Source: UBA920 sp964424635
GTDB lineage: Bacteria; Patescibacteriota; Doudnabacteria; UBA920
DNA length: 19,302 bases
Assembly (NCBI GenBank): GCA_964424635.1
Contig: CAYRJC010000014.1
Span: forward strand, 1 to 19,302
Direction of reading: 5' to 3'
Made by a program: the position numbers and the translations under genes. The notes under the pieces are model-generated. The model ran no database searches, had not been told where the DNA came from, and saw only the letters and a list, made by a program, of their open reading frames with translations. Below, in pieces: positions 8,515 to 15,774 of this stretch. How positions within the stretch are numbered: the first letter of the stretch is position 1; the number at the start of each line of letters is the position of its first letter.

Positions 8515-8838
8515 ATGAGTGAAATAAAAGTATCAAAAGACAACTTCGATCAAGAAGTAATAAAATCAAGCCAAGTAGTTTTAGTAGATTTTTGGGCGGT
8601 TTGGTGTGGTCCTTGTAAAATACTAGGGCCAATAGTTGCTGAATTAGCAGAAGAAAATAACGGTAAGTTAGTTGTGGCTAAAGTAAATGTTGATGAAGAA
8701 CCAGAACTAACTCAGCAGTACAATATTATGAGTATTCCAACTATGAAGTTCTTCAAGAACGGAGAAATAGTCGGAGAAATAGTCGGAGCAGCCCCTAAGG
8801 CAACTATTGAGGCAGAATTAGCAAAGCACTTGAATTAG
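8515..8838 (+). CDS. trxA: Thioredoxin
   Basis: A 107-residue cytosolic thioredoxin that reduces protein disulfides. The redox motif WCGPCK is at 30-35 inside VDFWAVWCGPCKILGP, followed by VNVDEEPELTQQYNIMSIPT with the cis-proline at the usual place (IPT), FKNGE and a VGAAPK turn. Length and motif order are those of a complete thioredoxin. It is the only large plus-strand gene between two minus-strand operons. It has its own TTGACA promoter, no clear Shine-Dalgarno site (AGGA lies about 20 bases before the ATG) and a strong terminator 22 bp after its TAG. A 12-base unit (8761-8772) is repeated in tandem at 8773-8784, giving GEIVGEIVG, but the loop length matches other thioredoxins. No reductase gene is adjacent. 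Confidence 0.97.
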   Translation: MSEIKVSKDNFDQEVIKSSQVVLVDFWAVWCGPCKILGPIVAELAEENNGKLVVAKVNVDEEPELTQQYNIMSIPTMKFFKNGEIVGEIVGAAPKATIEAELAKHLN

Positions 8839-8860
8839 AACCCTATTTAGTTTCATAAAT

Positions 8861-8892
8861 AAAAAATCATCAGAACTAACTGATGATTTTTT
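8861..8892. terminator. Bidirectional rho-independent terminator between trxA and the ATPase gene
   Basis: A perfect 13-bp inverted repeat, AAAAAATCATCAG (8861-8873) and CTGATGATTTTTT (8880-8892), with a 6-base loop. It has a T run on the plus strand and one on the minus strand, so it can end both trxA and the convergent ATPase operon, whose stop codon lies 3 bp beyond it. Confidence 0.9.
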
Positions 8893-8895
8893 ATT

Positions 8896-10860
8896 TTATA
8901 ATGTATAGGTTTGGCCTTCTTCTGCTATATTATTAATCTTTTCTGTTGAGTTGCTGGTATTATTAGGATTTTTAGGAGGCTGGGGTGCCTTAACATTTTC
9001 AGCAAAAACATTTTCCAACGCACTCGCTATATTATCTGCTAAGCCTTCTTGATTTTCTGTTTGTAGATTTTGGGCAGTTTTCCAAATATCATTTACATGT
9101 TTCGGGGGTTTTGCCTTTGTTAACTTTTGATTATTAGGTTTTTTGAAAACTGGCTTTTGAGGTACAATCTTTGGCTGAATAGGTTTTTGATTAGGAGAAG
9201 TAACTTTATTAACTTGATTAACAGGCTCTGTTTTTATTGGTGGTTTGGATAAAGATTCTTCTCTTGTTTGTGGTTGAGGTCTGGGTTCTATTCTTTGTGG
9301 TGCTGGAGTTCTCGGGGTGGTAGATTTAACTCTGCTTAAAAAATCTTCTGCAATTTGAAATTTTGCTGCTGGCGATAGATTAGGATTTTCTCTTTGTTGA
9401 TACGGAGGGTTATTATTAGATTCACTAAAGTTTGAATTGCTTTTATCATTTCCCATTACTGCAGCTCTAGCAGCATTTGTAAATCCTGCTGGAGCTTTTT
9501 GTTGTCTACGTAAGGACTGCTCACCATTTTCTGAGCTATGAGAATCTGCGGATGCTTCGTGAAATTCTGTCCCCATCCAGCGCTGGATCTTTTCTTCTAC
9601 TTCTTCTCGAGGGTTAGCGTATCTTTCTCTAGAAACCTTAATAATTTTTTGACCGTTTCCAACTACCCAGTCATCATCTACAGGTATTGTAATTGCTGTA
9701 AAAGGATCACTAGCAACTCCATTAATCATTAGTTTTAATACGATATGAAACTTAGGTAAATTAACAATATCTACTGGAGTGAATGATGGTTCAAATTCTG
9801 TTTCTAGATATTCAGCATCTGCTGCACCGACACGAAATACTATCATTGATCCTACGTTACCAAACACAGCGTCCCTCACCTTGGTATTGTTTTCTGGGGT
9901 TAGCTGTCCGATATATTGATGACCAACGGTTAAGTTGAGTCGATATTTACGCGCTTCAGAAAGAATGGTTGCAAAACTATCGGTTACAAAATTTTGAAAC
10001 TCATCCACATATAGATAAAAGTCCTTACGGTCTTGTTCGGGAATATCTACACGAGATAAAGCGGCTAACTGAAGTTTGGTAATAACCATAGCTCCTAAGA
10101 GAGCAGAGTTATCTTCCCCTACCTTACCTTTAGAAAGATCCATTAATAAAATCTTTTGACTATCCATAATTTCTCGTAAGTCAATAGTAGATTTGGGTTG
10201 ACCAATAATATTTCTAACAATAGAAGATGATAAAAATTGTCCCACTTTGTTTTGAATTGGGGCAACTGCTTCCGTTCTGTATTTTTCTGCATAGTTTGCA
10301 AACTCTTCTACCCAAAATGCTTTTACCATCGGATCTTTAATACTATCAACAATTTTTTTGCGATATTTTTTATCAACATACATACGAACAATACCAAGCA
10401 TGGTATTACCAGGACTATCTAGTAAAGCTAAAATAGTATTGTTTAAGATGTATTCCATACGAGGAGACCATACTCCGGCCCAAATCTTTGTAAATACGCC
10501 CATCAAACCAGAAGCAACTAAATGTTGATACTTGGGATCAACAGATTCCAGAATGTTTAATGCGATTGGAAAATCCTGATCGGCCGGGTTAAAATACACA
10601 ACGTCATTAATTCTACTTGGTGGTACGAAGTCCAAAATTTTTTGAATAGAGTCACCGTGTGGGTCGATAAAACAAACTCCATTACCATTTCGAATATCCT
10701 GAATAACCATGTTTTCCATCAATGTAGTTTTACCCATACCAGTTTTACCGATTACATACATATGTCTGCGCCGGTCATCAGGTTTTATACCAAAGGGAAC
10801 TTGCTTATTACGAAAGTTTGTTTTGGCAAAAAAATTAATTTGTTCTTTTGAGGTTTCCAT
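8896..10860 (-). CDS. TraG/VirD4-like (HerA-FtsK superfamily) DNA-translocase-type ATPase
   Basis: A 654-residue P-loop ATPase related to type IV secretion coupling proteins. Walker A is GKTGMGKTT (38-46) and is preceded by DDRRRHMYVI. DPHGD (66-70) follows. Walker B is YLYVDEF (283-288, D286/E287), then SEARKYRLNL (301-310) and HQYIGQL (314-320), the arrangement of TraD/TraG and HerA-like motors. The ATPase region ends near 395. Residues 440-654 are low-complexity, rich in Pro, Gln, Asn and Lys, and look disordered. There is no transmembrane segment; membrane attachment is probably supplied by the protein encoded just upstream, 21 bp away and in the same reading frame. Proteins of this kind are frequent in CPR genomes beside pilus or DNA-uptake genes, but no pilin, relaxase or VirB gene is present here. 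The substrate (DNA or protein) is unknown. Confidence 0.85.
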   Translation of the reverse strand: METSKEQINFFAKTNFRNKQVPFGIKPDDRRRHMYVIGKTGMGKTTLMENMVIQDIRNGNGVCFIDPHGDSIQKILDFVPPSRINDVVYFNPADQDFPIALNILESVDPKYQHLVASGLMGVFTKIWAGVWSPRMEYILNNTILALLDSPGNTMLGIVRMYVDKKYRKKIVDSIKDPMVKAFWVEEFANYAEKYRTEAVAPIQNKVGQFLSSSIVRNIIGQPKSTIDLREIMDSQKILLMDLSKGKVGEDNSALLGAMVITKLQLAALSRVDIPEQDRKDFYLYVDEFQNFVTDSFATILSEARKYRLNLTVGHQYIGQLTPENNTKVRDAVFGNVGSMIVFRVGAADAEYLETEFEPSFTPVDIVNLPKFHIVLKLMINGVASDPFTAITIPVDDDWVVGNGQKIIKVSRERYANPREEVEEKIQRWMGTEFHEASADSHSSENGEQSLRRQQKAPAGFTNAARAAVMGNDKSNSNFSESNNNPPYQQRENPNLSPAAKFQIAEDFLSRVKSTTPRTPAPQRIEPRPQPQTREESLSKPPIKTEPVNQVNKVTSPNQKPIQPKIVPQKPVFKKPNNQKLTKAKPPKHVNDIWKTAQNLQTENQEGLADNIASALENVFAENVKAPQPPKNPNNTSNSTEKINNIAEEGQTYTL

Positions 10861-10881
10861 ACATTATTTAAAGGGTAATAT

Positions 10882-12105
10882 TTATATAGGTAAGTTAGCC
10901 GGAGGTTGAATCTTTTTAACATCAAGTGACTCTATTGGCTTAGCAAGCGCTGCAGTTGTGATAGGAAAATGATATAAAGTTGCTAATTCTTCTGTATTTA
11001 AAACAAAAGTCCTTTCTCCAATACCATTACTTCTAGCTTTATAGCCTTCAAAAAGATGTTTTTTTCTATTTTTTACCCAGCGATTAATATAAGCTCCTTC
11101 TAAAGTTGGAGAAATTTTATAATCTTTTTTAGGACCAAATGCTGGTCTAAAACCATTAAAATTAGTGGCAGCGAAAACTTTGAACGGGCTCAATACTAAC
11201 TTTTTAGCATTTTTATTGAATTGTTCTTTTGTCCCTAAGTGAAGTAATCGAATTTTGGTACTAAATCCTGGGCGATTGAGCTTGTTTTTTATAGAAGTAA
11301 CTTGTTGTTTAACAATTTCGTCTACTCCCATCATATCATTTTTTACCTTACTTTTCTTACCTTCAGAGTTAACAACAGTCTTTTCACCTAAAACTTTTTC
11401 CACCTCTGCCTCTGCATCCTCTTTCCATGAACCGTCCATAACGGGTTGTAGAATAAACTGAACACCATAGAACTCTTGATCGCTAATTTTGGTAAATGTT
11501 TCTAATAAAGGAGATAATGGATCTACTACAATTTCGCTCAATTCTGGACCTTTAAGACTCTCAAATTCCCGATAAGTTCTGATCGGAAAAGCTTGGCTCT
11601 TAACTGGGATAAATTCTGCACCAAATAAGTCATATTTATCGCTTTCTGGATCATAATCAAAATTTTCTAAATAGTCATTAACTTCTGTAAGTTCTATGCT
11701 GGGATAATTAGCATATAACGCCGCTTCAATTAAATCTACCTGTTTGGTTGGAACGCGAACTAAGTAAGAAATTTTTCCGCCTAAGCTAATTATTTCGAAA
11801 GAAATAGTAAATACTACTTTCCCTTCTAGATATTTTTCTTGGAAAGTAAAATTATCAAAAAGTTGATGTAATTGAATAAAAACCTGCTCAGCATTATAGA
11901 AGCTAGTTGGATTATCTTTTGGCGGTTTGATTTCTAAAATTGTCCATTCAATACTTTGTACGTATTGAGTTTGAATTTCATCTAAATAAAGTTTGTATAG
12001 AAAATAAATAGTGAGCAAAACAAAAACGACCCATCCCCCGTGAATGAATAGGAACCATACAATTTTTGCTACATTCAATATGTCTGGGAATAGACCGTTT
12101 TCCAT
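10882..12105 (-). CDS. One-TM membrane protein, partner of the TraG-like ATPase
   Basis: 407 residues. A single transmembrane segment (about 16-40) is followed by a long soluble part with alternating beta-rich stretches (55-220), a charged Lys/Glu region (228-275), and a C-terminal block containing LEGAYINRW, ERTFVLNTEELATLYHFP (365-381) and a proline-rich end (KKIQPPANLPI). The LNTEELATLYHFP block resembles the segment that directly precedes the ATPase core in single-chain relatives of the TraG-like protein, as I recall them. I therefore read this as the membrane and assembly half of one machine, with the next gene as motor. It may match a recently named DUF; I cannot confirm the number. Spacing is 39 bp from the sigma-4/HARE gene and 21 bp to the ATPase gene, so the three are likely one operon. 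No enzymatic motif is visible. Confidence 0.7.
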   Translation of the reverse strand: MENGLFPDILNVAKIVWFLFIHGGWVVFVLLTIYFLYKLYLDEIQTQYVQSIEWTILEIKPPKDNPTSFYNAEQVFIQLHQLFDNFTFQEKYLEGKVVFTISFEIISLGGKISYLVRVPTKQVDLIEAALYANYPSIELTEVNDYLENFDYDPESDKYDLFGAEFIPVKSQAFPIRTYREFESLKGPELSEIVVDPLSPLLETFTKISDQEFYGVQFILQPVMDGSWKEDAEAEVEKVLGEKTVVNSEGKKSKVKNDMMGVDEIVKQQVTSIKNKLNRPGFSTKIRLLHLGTKEQFNKNAKKLVLSPFKVFAATNFNGFRPAFGPKKDYKISPTLEGAYINRWVKNRKKHLFEGYKARSNGIGERTFVLNTEELATLYHFPITTAALAKPIESLDVKKIQPPANLPI

Positions 12106-12144
12106 AATTTAAGTGTGGTTTTTGTTTCTGTAATTTTTAATTAA

Positions 12145-13233
12145 CTATTTAGCTAAACTATACAAATTCTTTCCGACTTTTTTAAATAATTTTTTATTTG
12201 AAAGTCCAACTAGAACTGTATTCTTCTTGACCATGCGACGCTCTAAAACTTTTTCTACGATTTGATCGCGGGTAAGTGGTCCGCCGGTTTCGGTTAATAT
12301 CTCGGCAATAATATCTGAGACAACGCCAGGTTTGTAACCCCATTCAGTAAGAGCATAAATCCCTCTACCAACCAAAACAAAGCGTTTATCTTTAATCAAT
12401 TTATTATGAACAGTTTCTTTATATGCCTTGCGACCATCAATATTATTTTCATTTATCAAATCAGTAATACTAGAATAATGCTCAGGTTTTTTATGATGCT
12501 TCATTACCAAGTAAGCTTTATCACCAACATCTTTAGGCTTGATTTCATTCCAGTGCCCTAATCCAAATTCTCCATAAGGGTTCTTTTTAACACCACTAGA
12601 AGCTTGTAAATAGTTTAAAACAACTTTTGGACTAAGTTTATCTTGATTTTGTTTAAAGAATTCAGATTGTTCAAATTTTTTAATGAAGCTCTCTGGTTCC
12701 AATGGTTGACCATGATTATCTAGTAATTCTTTGGTTGTCTTAACGAATTTATATAAGAAGTCCTTATCAAATCCAATCTTAGACCAAGATTGACGAATAT
12801 GTTCGTTTTCACTGTGCTCTTCTATTTCTGTAATTAATCGCAACAAAAATTTAAGCGCTTGAATATCACTTTCTTCTGAATAACCTAAGTACTTAATTAA
12901 AGCATCTTCAGACATCAAACCACCATGTTCTGTAATAGTGGTGATTAATAAATCACGAGCCGAAATAAACTCTTCAAGTTCGTTAACGCCTCGTTTAAGA
13001 TTTTTAAGAAGTTCTTTCTCAATTTGTCTAACACGTTCGCGAGTAAGTCCTTGTTCTTCACCAACAACTTTTAAGGTTTGAAGTGTTTCATTATTAAGAC
13101 CATACCGCTTTGAAAGTATAAGTTTTTCACGTTCCTTCAATGGCTCTAAGATCTTGGCAATAATGATGTTTAATTCGAATTCTTGCAAAGATTCTCGCTG
13201 GTGTGTATCTATAATTGTATCTAAAATTCCCAT
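12145..13233 (-). CDS. Sigma-70 region 4-like HTH fused to HARE-HTH domain, transcription regulator
   Basis: 362 residues. The N-terminus (about 18-82) is a sigma-70 region 4-like helix-turn-helix: LKEREKLILSKRYGL then VVGEEQGLTRERVRQIEKELLKNLKRG, which closely follows the -35 recognition helix of housekeeping sigma factors. Region 2 and region 3 are absent, so it cannot be a complete sigma factor. A helical middle part follows. The C-terminal part holds a HARE-HTH type winged helix (about 236-302, with AYLVMKHHKKPEHYSSITDL and FVLVGRGIYALTEWGY), as in the delta subunit RpoE of Firmicutes, and then a further HTH-like segment (303-362). It probably binds RNA polymerase or DNA and tunes promoter use. 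It is headed by a near-consensus promoter, so it should be well expressed, and it leads the operon with the TraG-like pair. Its function is unproven. Confidence 0.8.
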   Translation of the reverse strand: MGILDTIIDTHQRESLQEFELNIIIAKILEPLKEREKLILSKRYGLNNETLQTLKVVGEEQGLTRERVRQIEKELLKNLKRGVNELEEFISARDLLITTITEHGGLMSEDALIKYLGYSEESDIQALKFLLRLITEIEEHSENEHIRQSWSKIGFDKDFLYKFVKTTKELLDNHGQPLEPESFIKKFEQSEFFKQNQDKLSPKVVLNYLQASSGVKKNPYGEFGLGHWNEIKPKDVGDKAYLVMKHHKKPEHYSSITDLINENNIDGRKAYKETVHNKLIKDKRFVLVGRGIYALTEWGYKPGVVSDIIAEILTETGGPLTRDQIVEKVLERRMVKKNTVLVGLSNKKLFKKVGKNLYSLAK

Positions 13234-13254
13234 GTCAAAAGATTAATATACAAA

Positions 13255-13283
13255 ATTATAACATATATGATAAACTTGGTCAA
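13255..13283 (-). promoter_or_regulatory. Near-consensus sigma-70 promoter of the sigma-4/HARE gene
   Basis: The minus strand has TTGACC (13283-13278), a 17-base spacer ending in TGT, and TATAAT (13260-13255). That is 5 of 6 and 6 of 6 matches, plus an extended -10 TG. The start codon is 21 bases downstream, giving a leader of about 15 bases without a Shine-Dalgarno site. Confidence 0.85.
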
Positions 13284-13285
13284 AT

Positions 13286-13307
13286 GATTTATTATACCAT
13301 TTTTAAA
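13286..13307 (-). repeat. Copy 2 of the 22-bp upstream element (before the sigma-4/HARE gene)
   Basis: Matches 7479-7500 at 21 of 22 positions and again holds TGGTATAAT on the minus strand. Here it lies just upstream of the TTGACC/TATAAT promoter and just after the secF terminator. It could be a second promoter or a regulator site. Confidence 0.65.
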
Positions 13308-13335
13308 TAAAAAACCCCTTATTTAAGGGGGTTTT
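13305..13335 (-). terminator. Rho-independent terminator of the pepN-secD-secF unit
   Basis: The GC-rich stem pairs CCCCTT (13315-13320) with AAGGGG (13325-13330) around a 4-base loop. The A4/T4 flanks extend it, with one G (13331) bulged. On the minus strand the stem is followed by TTTTTTATTT. It begins right after the secF stop. Confidence 0.9.
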
Positions 13336-13336
13336 A

Positions 13337-14230
13337 TTATTTACGTCGTTTTAATTTCCAATTTTGCCACAAAACAAGTATAGGACTGGCTACAAATATA
13401 GAAGAATATGTACCAGCTATAATTCCTATAAATAGAGCTAATACAAAGTATCTGATGGTTTCTCCTCCAAATATTAGTAAAGCAAGGAGAACCAAGAGTA
13501 CTGTTAAGCTAGTATTTAAAGATCTAACCAAAGTTTGTGAAATACTATGATTAACAACGAACTCTATAGATTGCCCAGCGTAAATTTTAAGATTTTCTCT
13601 TATACGGTCGAAGACAATAATAGTATCGTGAACAGAGAAACCTAACACGGTCAACATAGCGGTGATGAACATACTATCAACTTCTATATGATAGAAGTGT
13701 CCTAGGATAGAGAAAATCCCAAGTAGTACAAATAAATCGTGTATTAACGAGAGGACCGCTGCTACACCAAACTGCCAGCTAGAAATTGGCTTTGTTACTT
13801 TTCTGAATGCATATGCAATATAAAAGATAATTCCTAAGGATACAAGGATTAGCTGATATAACGCTTGGCGGGCTAATTGCTCACCAACGATTGGACCAAT
13901 AGATTCATAACTCTTCTCAGTGAATTCTCCTACCTTTGTTTTTAATGAAGTCAATAAATTATTATGCTTCTCTTCATCTTGTTGTTCGGTTCTGATTATT
14001 ATCCCATTATTGTCAGTAGACTGGACTTGCGAATTATCAATTCCCTGTTCGGTAACCACTTGCTTTATTTTTTCAACTTCTACAGATTGATTAAATTGTA
14101 ATTCTGTAACAGACCCACCTTTAAAATCAATTCCTAATTTTAGACCAAAGATAGCAAGAGAAATTATGCCGGCTACTAATATAACTAAAGATAGAATAAA
14201 AAAGTAGCGGTAGTAATTAAGTAATTTCAT
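13337..14230 (-). CDS. secF: Protein translocase subunit SecF
   Basis: SecF works with SecD in the membrane to drive late steps of Sec-dependent protein export using the proton gradient. I choose ATG 14230, giving 297 residues. It lies one base after the secD stop and yields the usual start MKLLNYYRYFFILSL. A longer frame begins at a TTG at 14266 and would overlap secD by 35 bases, which is less likely. Features are TM1 (about 8-30), the LGIDFKGGS motif (32-40), a periplasmic P1-like domain (41-115), GPIVGEQLARQAL (112-124), and the TM4 signature LGFSVHDTIIVFDRIREN (196-213) with the conserved Asp residues. The protein ends in a basic tail (WKLKRRK). Length is normal for SecF encoded as a separate gene. 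Translation is probably coupled to secD. Confidence 0.96.
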   Translation of the reverse strand: MKLLNYYRYFFILSLVILVAGIISLAIFGLKLGIDFKGGSVTELQFNQSVEVEKIKQVVTEQGIDNSQVQSTDNNGIIIRTEQQDEEKHNNLLTSLKTKVGEFTEKSYESIGPIVGEQLARQALYQLILVSLGIIFYIAYAFRKVTKPISSWQFGVAAVLSLIHDLFVLLGIFSILGHFYHIEVDSMFITAMLTVLGFSVHDTIIVFDRIRENLKIYAGQSIEFVVNHSISQTLVRSLNTSLTVLLVLLALLIFGGETIRYFVLALFIGIIAGTYSSIFVASPILVLWQNWKLKRRK

Positions 14231-14231
14231 G

Positions 14232-15722
14232 TTATTGATTGTTAGATTTCTTAAGTTTTGTTCCAAAAAGCCAAGGCATTTTGGAAATTCGCTTAGTCAT
14301 TAATAATCTTAAGAAGGTACGAGTAGCTGTAATCGCGCTAAACATTGAAATCAAAATACCAATTGATAAGGTGATTGCAAAACCTTTAATGGATGGTGTA
14401 CCGAATAAATACAAAATAAAAGTAGTAATTAAGCTAGATACATTAGAATCACGAATAGATAGCCATGCTCTATTGAACCCGTCTTCGATTGCCTTTGGTA
14501 GATCCTTACCGCTGCGGATTTCTTCTTTCATTCTTTCGAAAATCAAAATGTTAGCATCAACCGCCATACCGATTGACAATATAAATCCGGCAATACCAGC
14601 AAGAGTTAGAGTTACAGGTTGAACACCGTTTAAGAACATTAAAGCTAAATAACTTACTAAGGCTAATATACCAAACCAACCACTAACTACTATACCAAGC
14701 AAGAAGAATATACCAACCAGAATAATAGCAGTAATAGAAATTCCTATTTTGAAAATTGCTATAGAAAGCAAGGTGTAAATAATCAACGCTAAAACAGCTA
14801 ACAATCCTGGGTATCTATAGAAAAAGATCATGAATAGTACCACTAGTAACAATCCAATTAACCCAGCAATTAATGATTGTTGAATAGATTCTTGTCCTAA
14901 AGTAGCCCCTACATTTTGCTGAGAGATCAAGCTAATTGGCACTGGTAGTGCACCAGAATTTAATCTAGTAGCTAATTGCTTGGCTTCCTCCGCAGTAAAC
15001 TTACCCGAAATAATCGCCTCTCCATCAGTAATGGCACTTTGTACTGTTGGGGCGCTAATGATTTGTCCGTCCAAAATAATTGCAATTGGTTTGCCCAAAT
15101 TAGCTTGGGTTAAATCAGCAAATAATTTTGTTCCTTCATCATCAAATTGAAGACGAACAATAATATTAGAGTTGATAGTACTGCCAGTAGATTGAACATC
15201 AGCTGTAGCCTTTTTTAATTGCTTACCTGATAATCCAGTTTTTACCCAGCTTCCCAATGGATCTACTACTACTTGACCGTCTGCACCAACAGTAGCTTCT
15301 TGGGGCTGATTAGGATCGCCTTGGGTCCTGAATTCTAATAATGGGGTTTGTCCGATTTGGTTAATTGCTTGGTTAACGTCGCTGATTCCTGGTAATTCTA
15401 CAACTATTTGATCAGACCCTTGAACTTGAACAAGTGGTTCTGATACACCAAAACTGTTGACCCTACGCTCAATTGTGTCTCTAACGCTAGTTATAGCGTC
15501 TTTCTTGTCACTTTCTGCAATATCCTTAAAATCGGCTTTATAAACTAAATGGGCACCCCCTTTTAAGTCTAGACCCAAATGCACAAAAAAGTCTTTTTTA
15601 TAGTTTATTCCTAATTTATTTAAATCAATTTTACTACCCTGTGGAAATGCTATCCAAGCTGCTCCCAAACCTAGTAAAATCACAAATACAAAAACTGAAA
15701 TTCTCTTAATAAATGGTTTCAT
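14232..15722 (-). CDS. secD: Protein translocase subunit SecD, with an inserted hydrophobic segment
   Basis: SecD is the larger part of the SecDF export motor. From ATG 15722 it has 496 residues; a TTG 9 bases upstream is the only longer alternative. Seen in order: TM1 (about 7-27), HLGLDLKGGAHLVYKAD (48-64), the P1 region with RDTIERRVNSFGVSEPLVQ (81-99), GKPIAIILDGQIISAPTV (210-227), then the membrane domain with SGALPVPI (256-263), TLGQESI, YRYPGLLAVLALIIY, GIAGFILSIGMAVDANILIFERMKEE (376-401), and the final helices. Between the segment after YRYPGLL and the PVTLTLAG motif there are about 40 extra residues (about 328-367). They are strongly hydrophobic and predicted as up to two more TM helices. 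secF begins one base after the stop. A TTGCAA/TATAAT promoter lies in the end of pepN, so secDF can be made without pepN. Confidence 0.96.
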   Translation of the reverse strand: MKPFIKRISVFVFVILLGLGAAWIAFPQGSKIDLNKLGINYKKDFFVHLGLDLKGGAHLVYKADFKDIAESDKKDAITSVRDTIERRVNSFGVSEPLVQVQGSDQIVVELPGISDVNQAINQIGQTPLLEFRTQGDPNQPQEATVGADGQVVVDPLGSWVKTGLSGKQLKKATADVQSTGSTINSNIIVRLQFDDEGTKLFADLTQANLGKPIAIILDGQIISAPTVQSAITDGEAIISGKFTAEEAKQLATRLNSGALPVPISLISQQNVGATLGQESIQQSLIAGLIGLLLVVLFMIFFYRYPGLLAVLALIIYTLLSIAIFKIGISITAIILVGIFFLLGIVVSGWFGILALVSYLALMFLNGVQPVTLTLAGIAGFILSIGMAVDANILIFERMKEEIRSGKDLPKAIEDGFNRAWLSIRDSNVSSLITTFILYLFGTPSIKGFAITLSIGILISMFSAITATRTFLRLLMTKRISKMPWLFGTKLKKSNNQ

Positions 15723-15745
15723 AAAAATCAATTAATCATTCATAA

Positions 15746-15774
15746 ATTATATTCAATTATTGGGAATTTTGCAA
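15746..15774 (-). promoter_or_regulatory. Putative secDF promoter in the 3' end of pepN
   Basis: On the minus strand TTGCAA (15774-15769), a 17-base spacer and a perfect TATAAT (15751-15746) precede the secD ATG by 23 bases. It overlaps the last codons of pepN. Confidence 0.55.

Noticed and set aside
8761..8788. Tandem 12-base repeat in trxA as a possible recent duplication
   Set aside because: The resulting loop has the same length as in other thioredoxins, so the repeat is probably a chance product of the GEIVG codons and not an insertion.
14231..14266. SecF start at TTG 14266, giving a 12-residue N-terminal extension
   Set aside because: The ATG at 14230 gives the normal SecF N-terminus and lies one base after the secD stop; the extension overlaps secD and uses a rare start codon.
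14239..14622. 127-codon open frame on the plus strand inside secD
   Set aside because: It lies fully antisense to a clear secD coding region, has no promoter or ribosome binding site, and its translation has no domain-like pattern; it is a shadow of the conserved SecD sequence.
15753..15755. TGA stop of pepN as a hint of a recoded genetic code
   Set aside because: All large genes read through in the standard code with no in-frame TGA and use TGG for Trp. A genome using TGA as Trp or Gly would show many. The TAA two codons later leaves a small ambiguity, but the standard code is far more likely.
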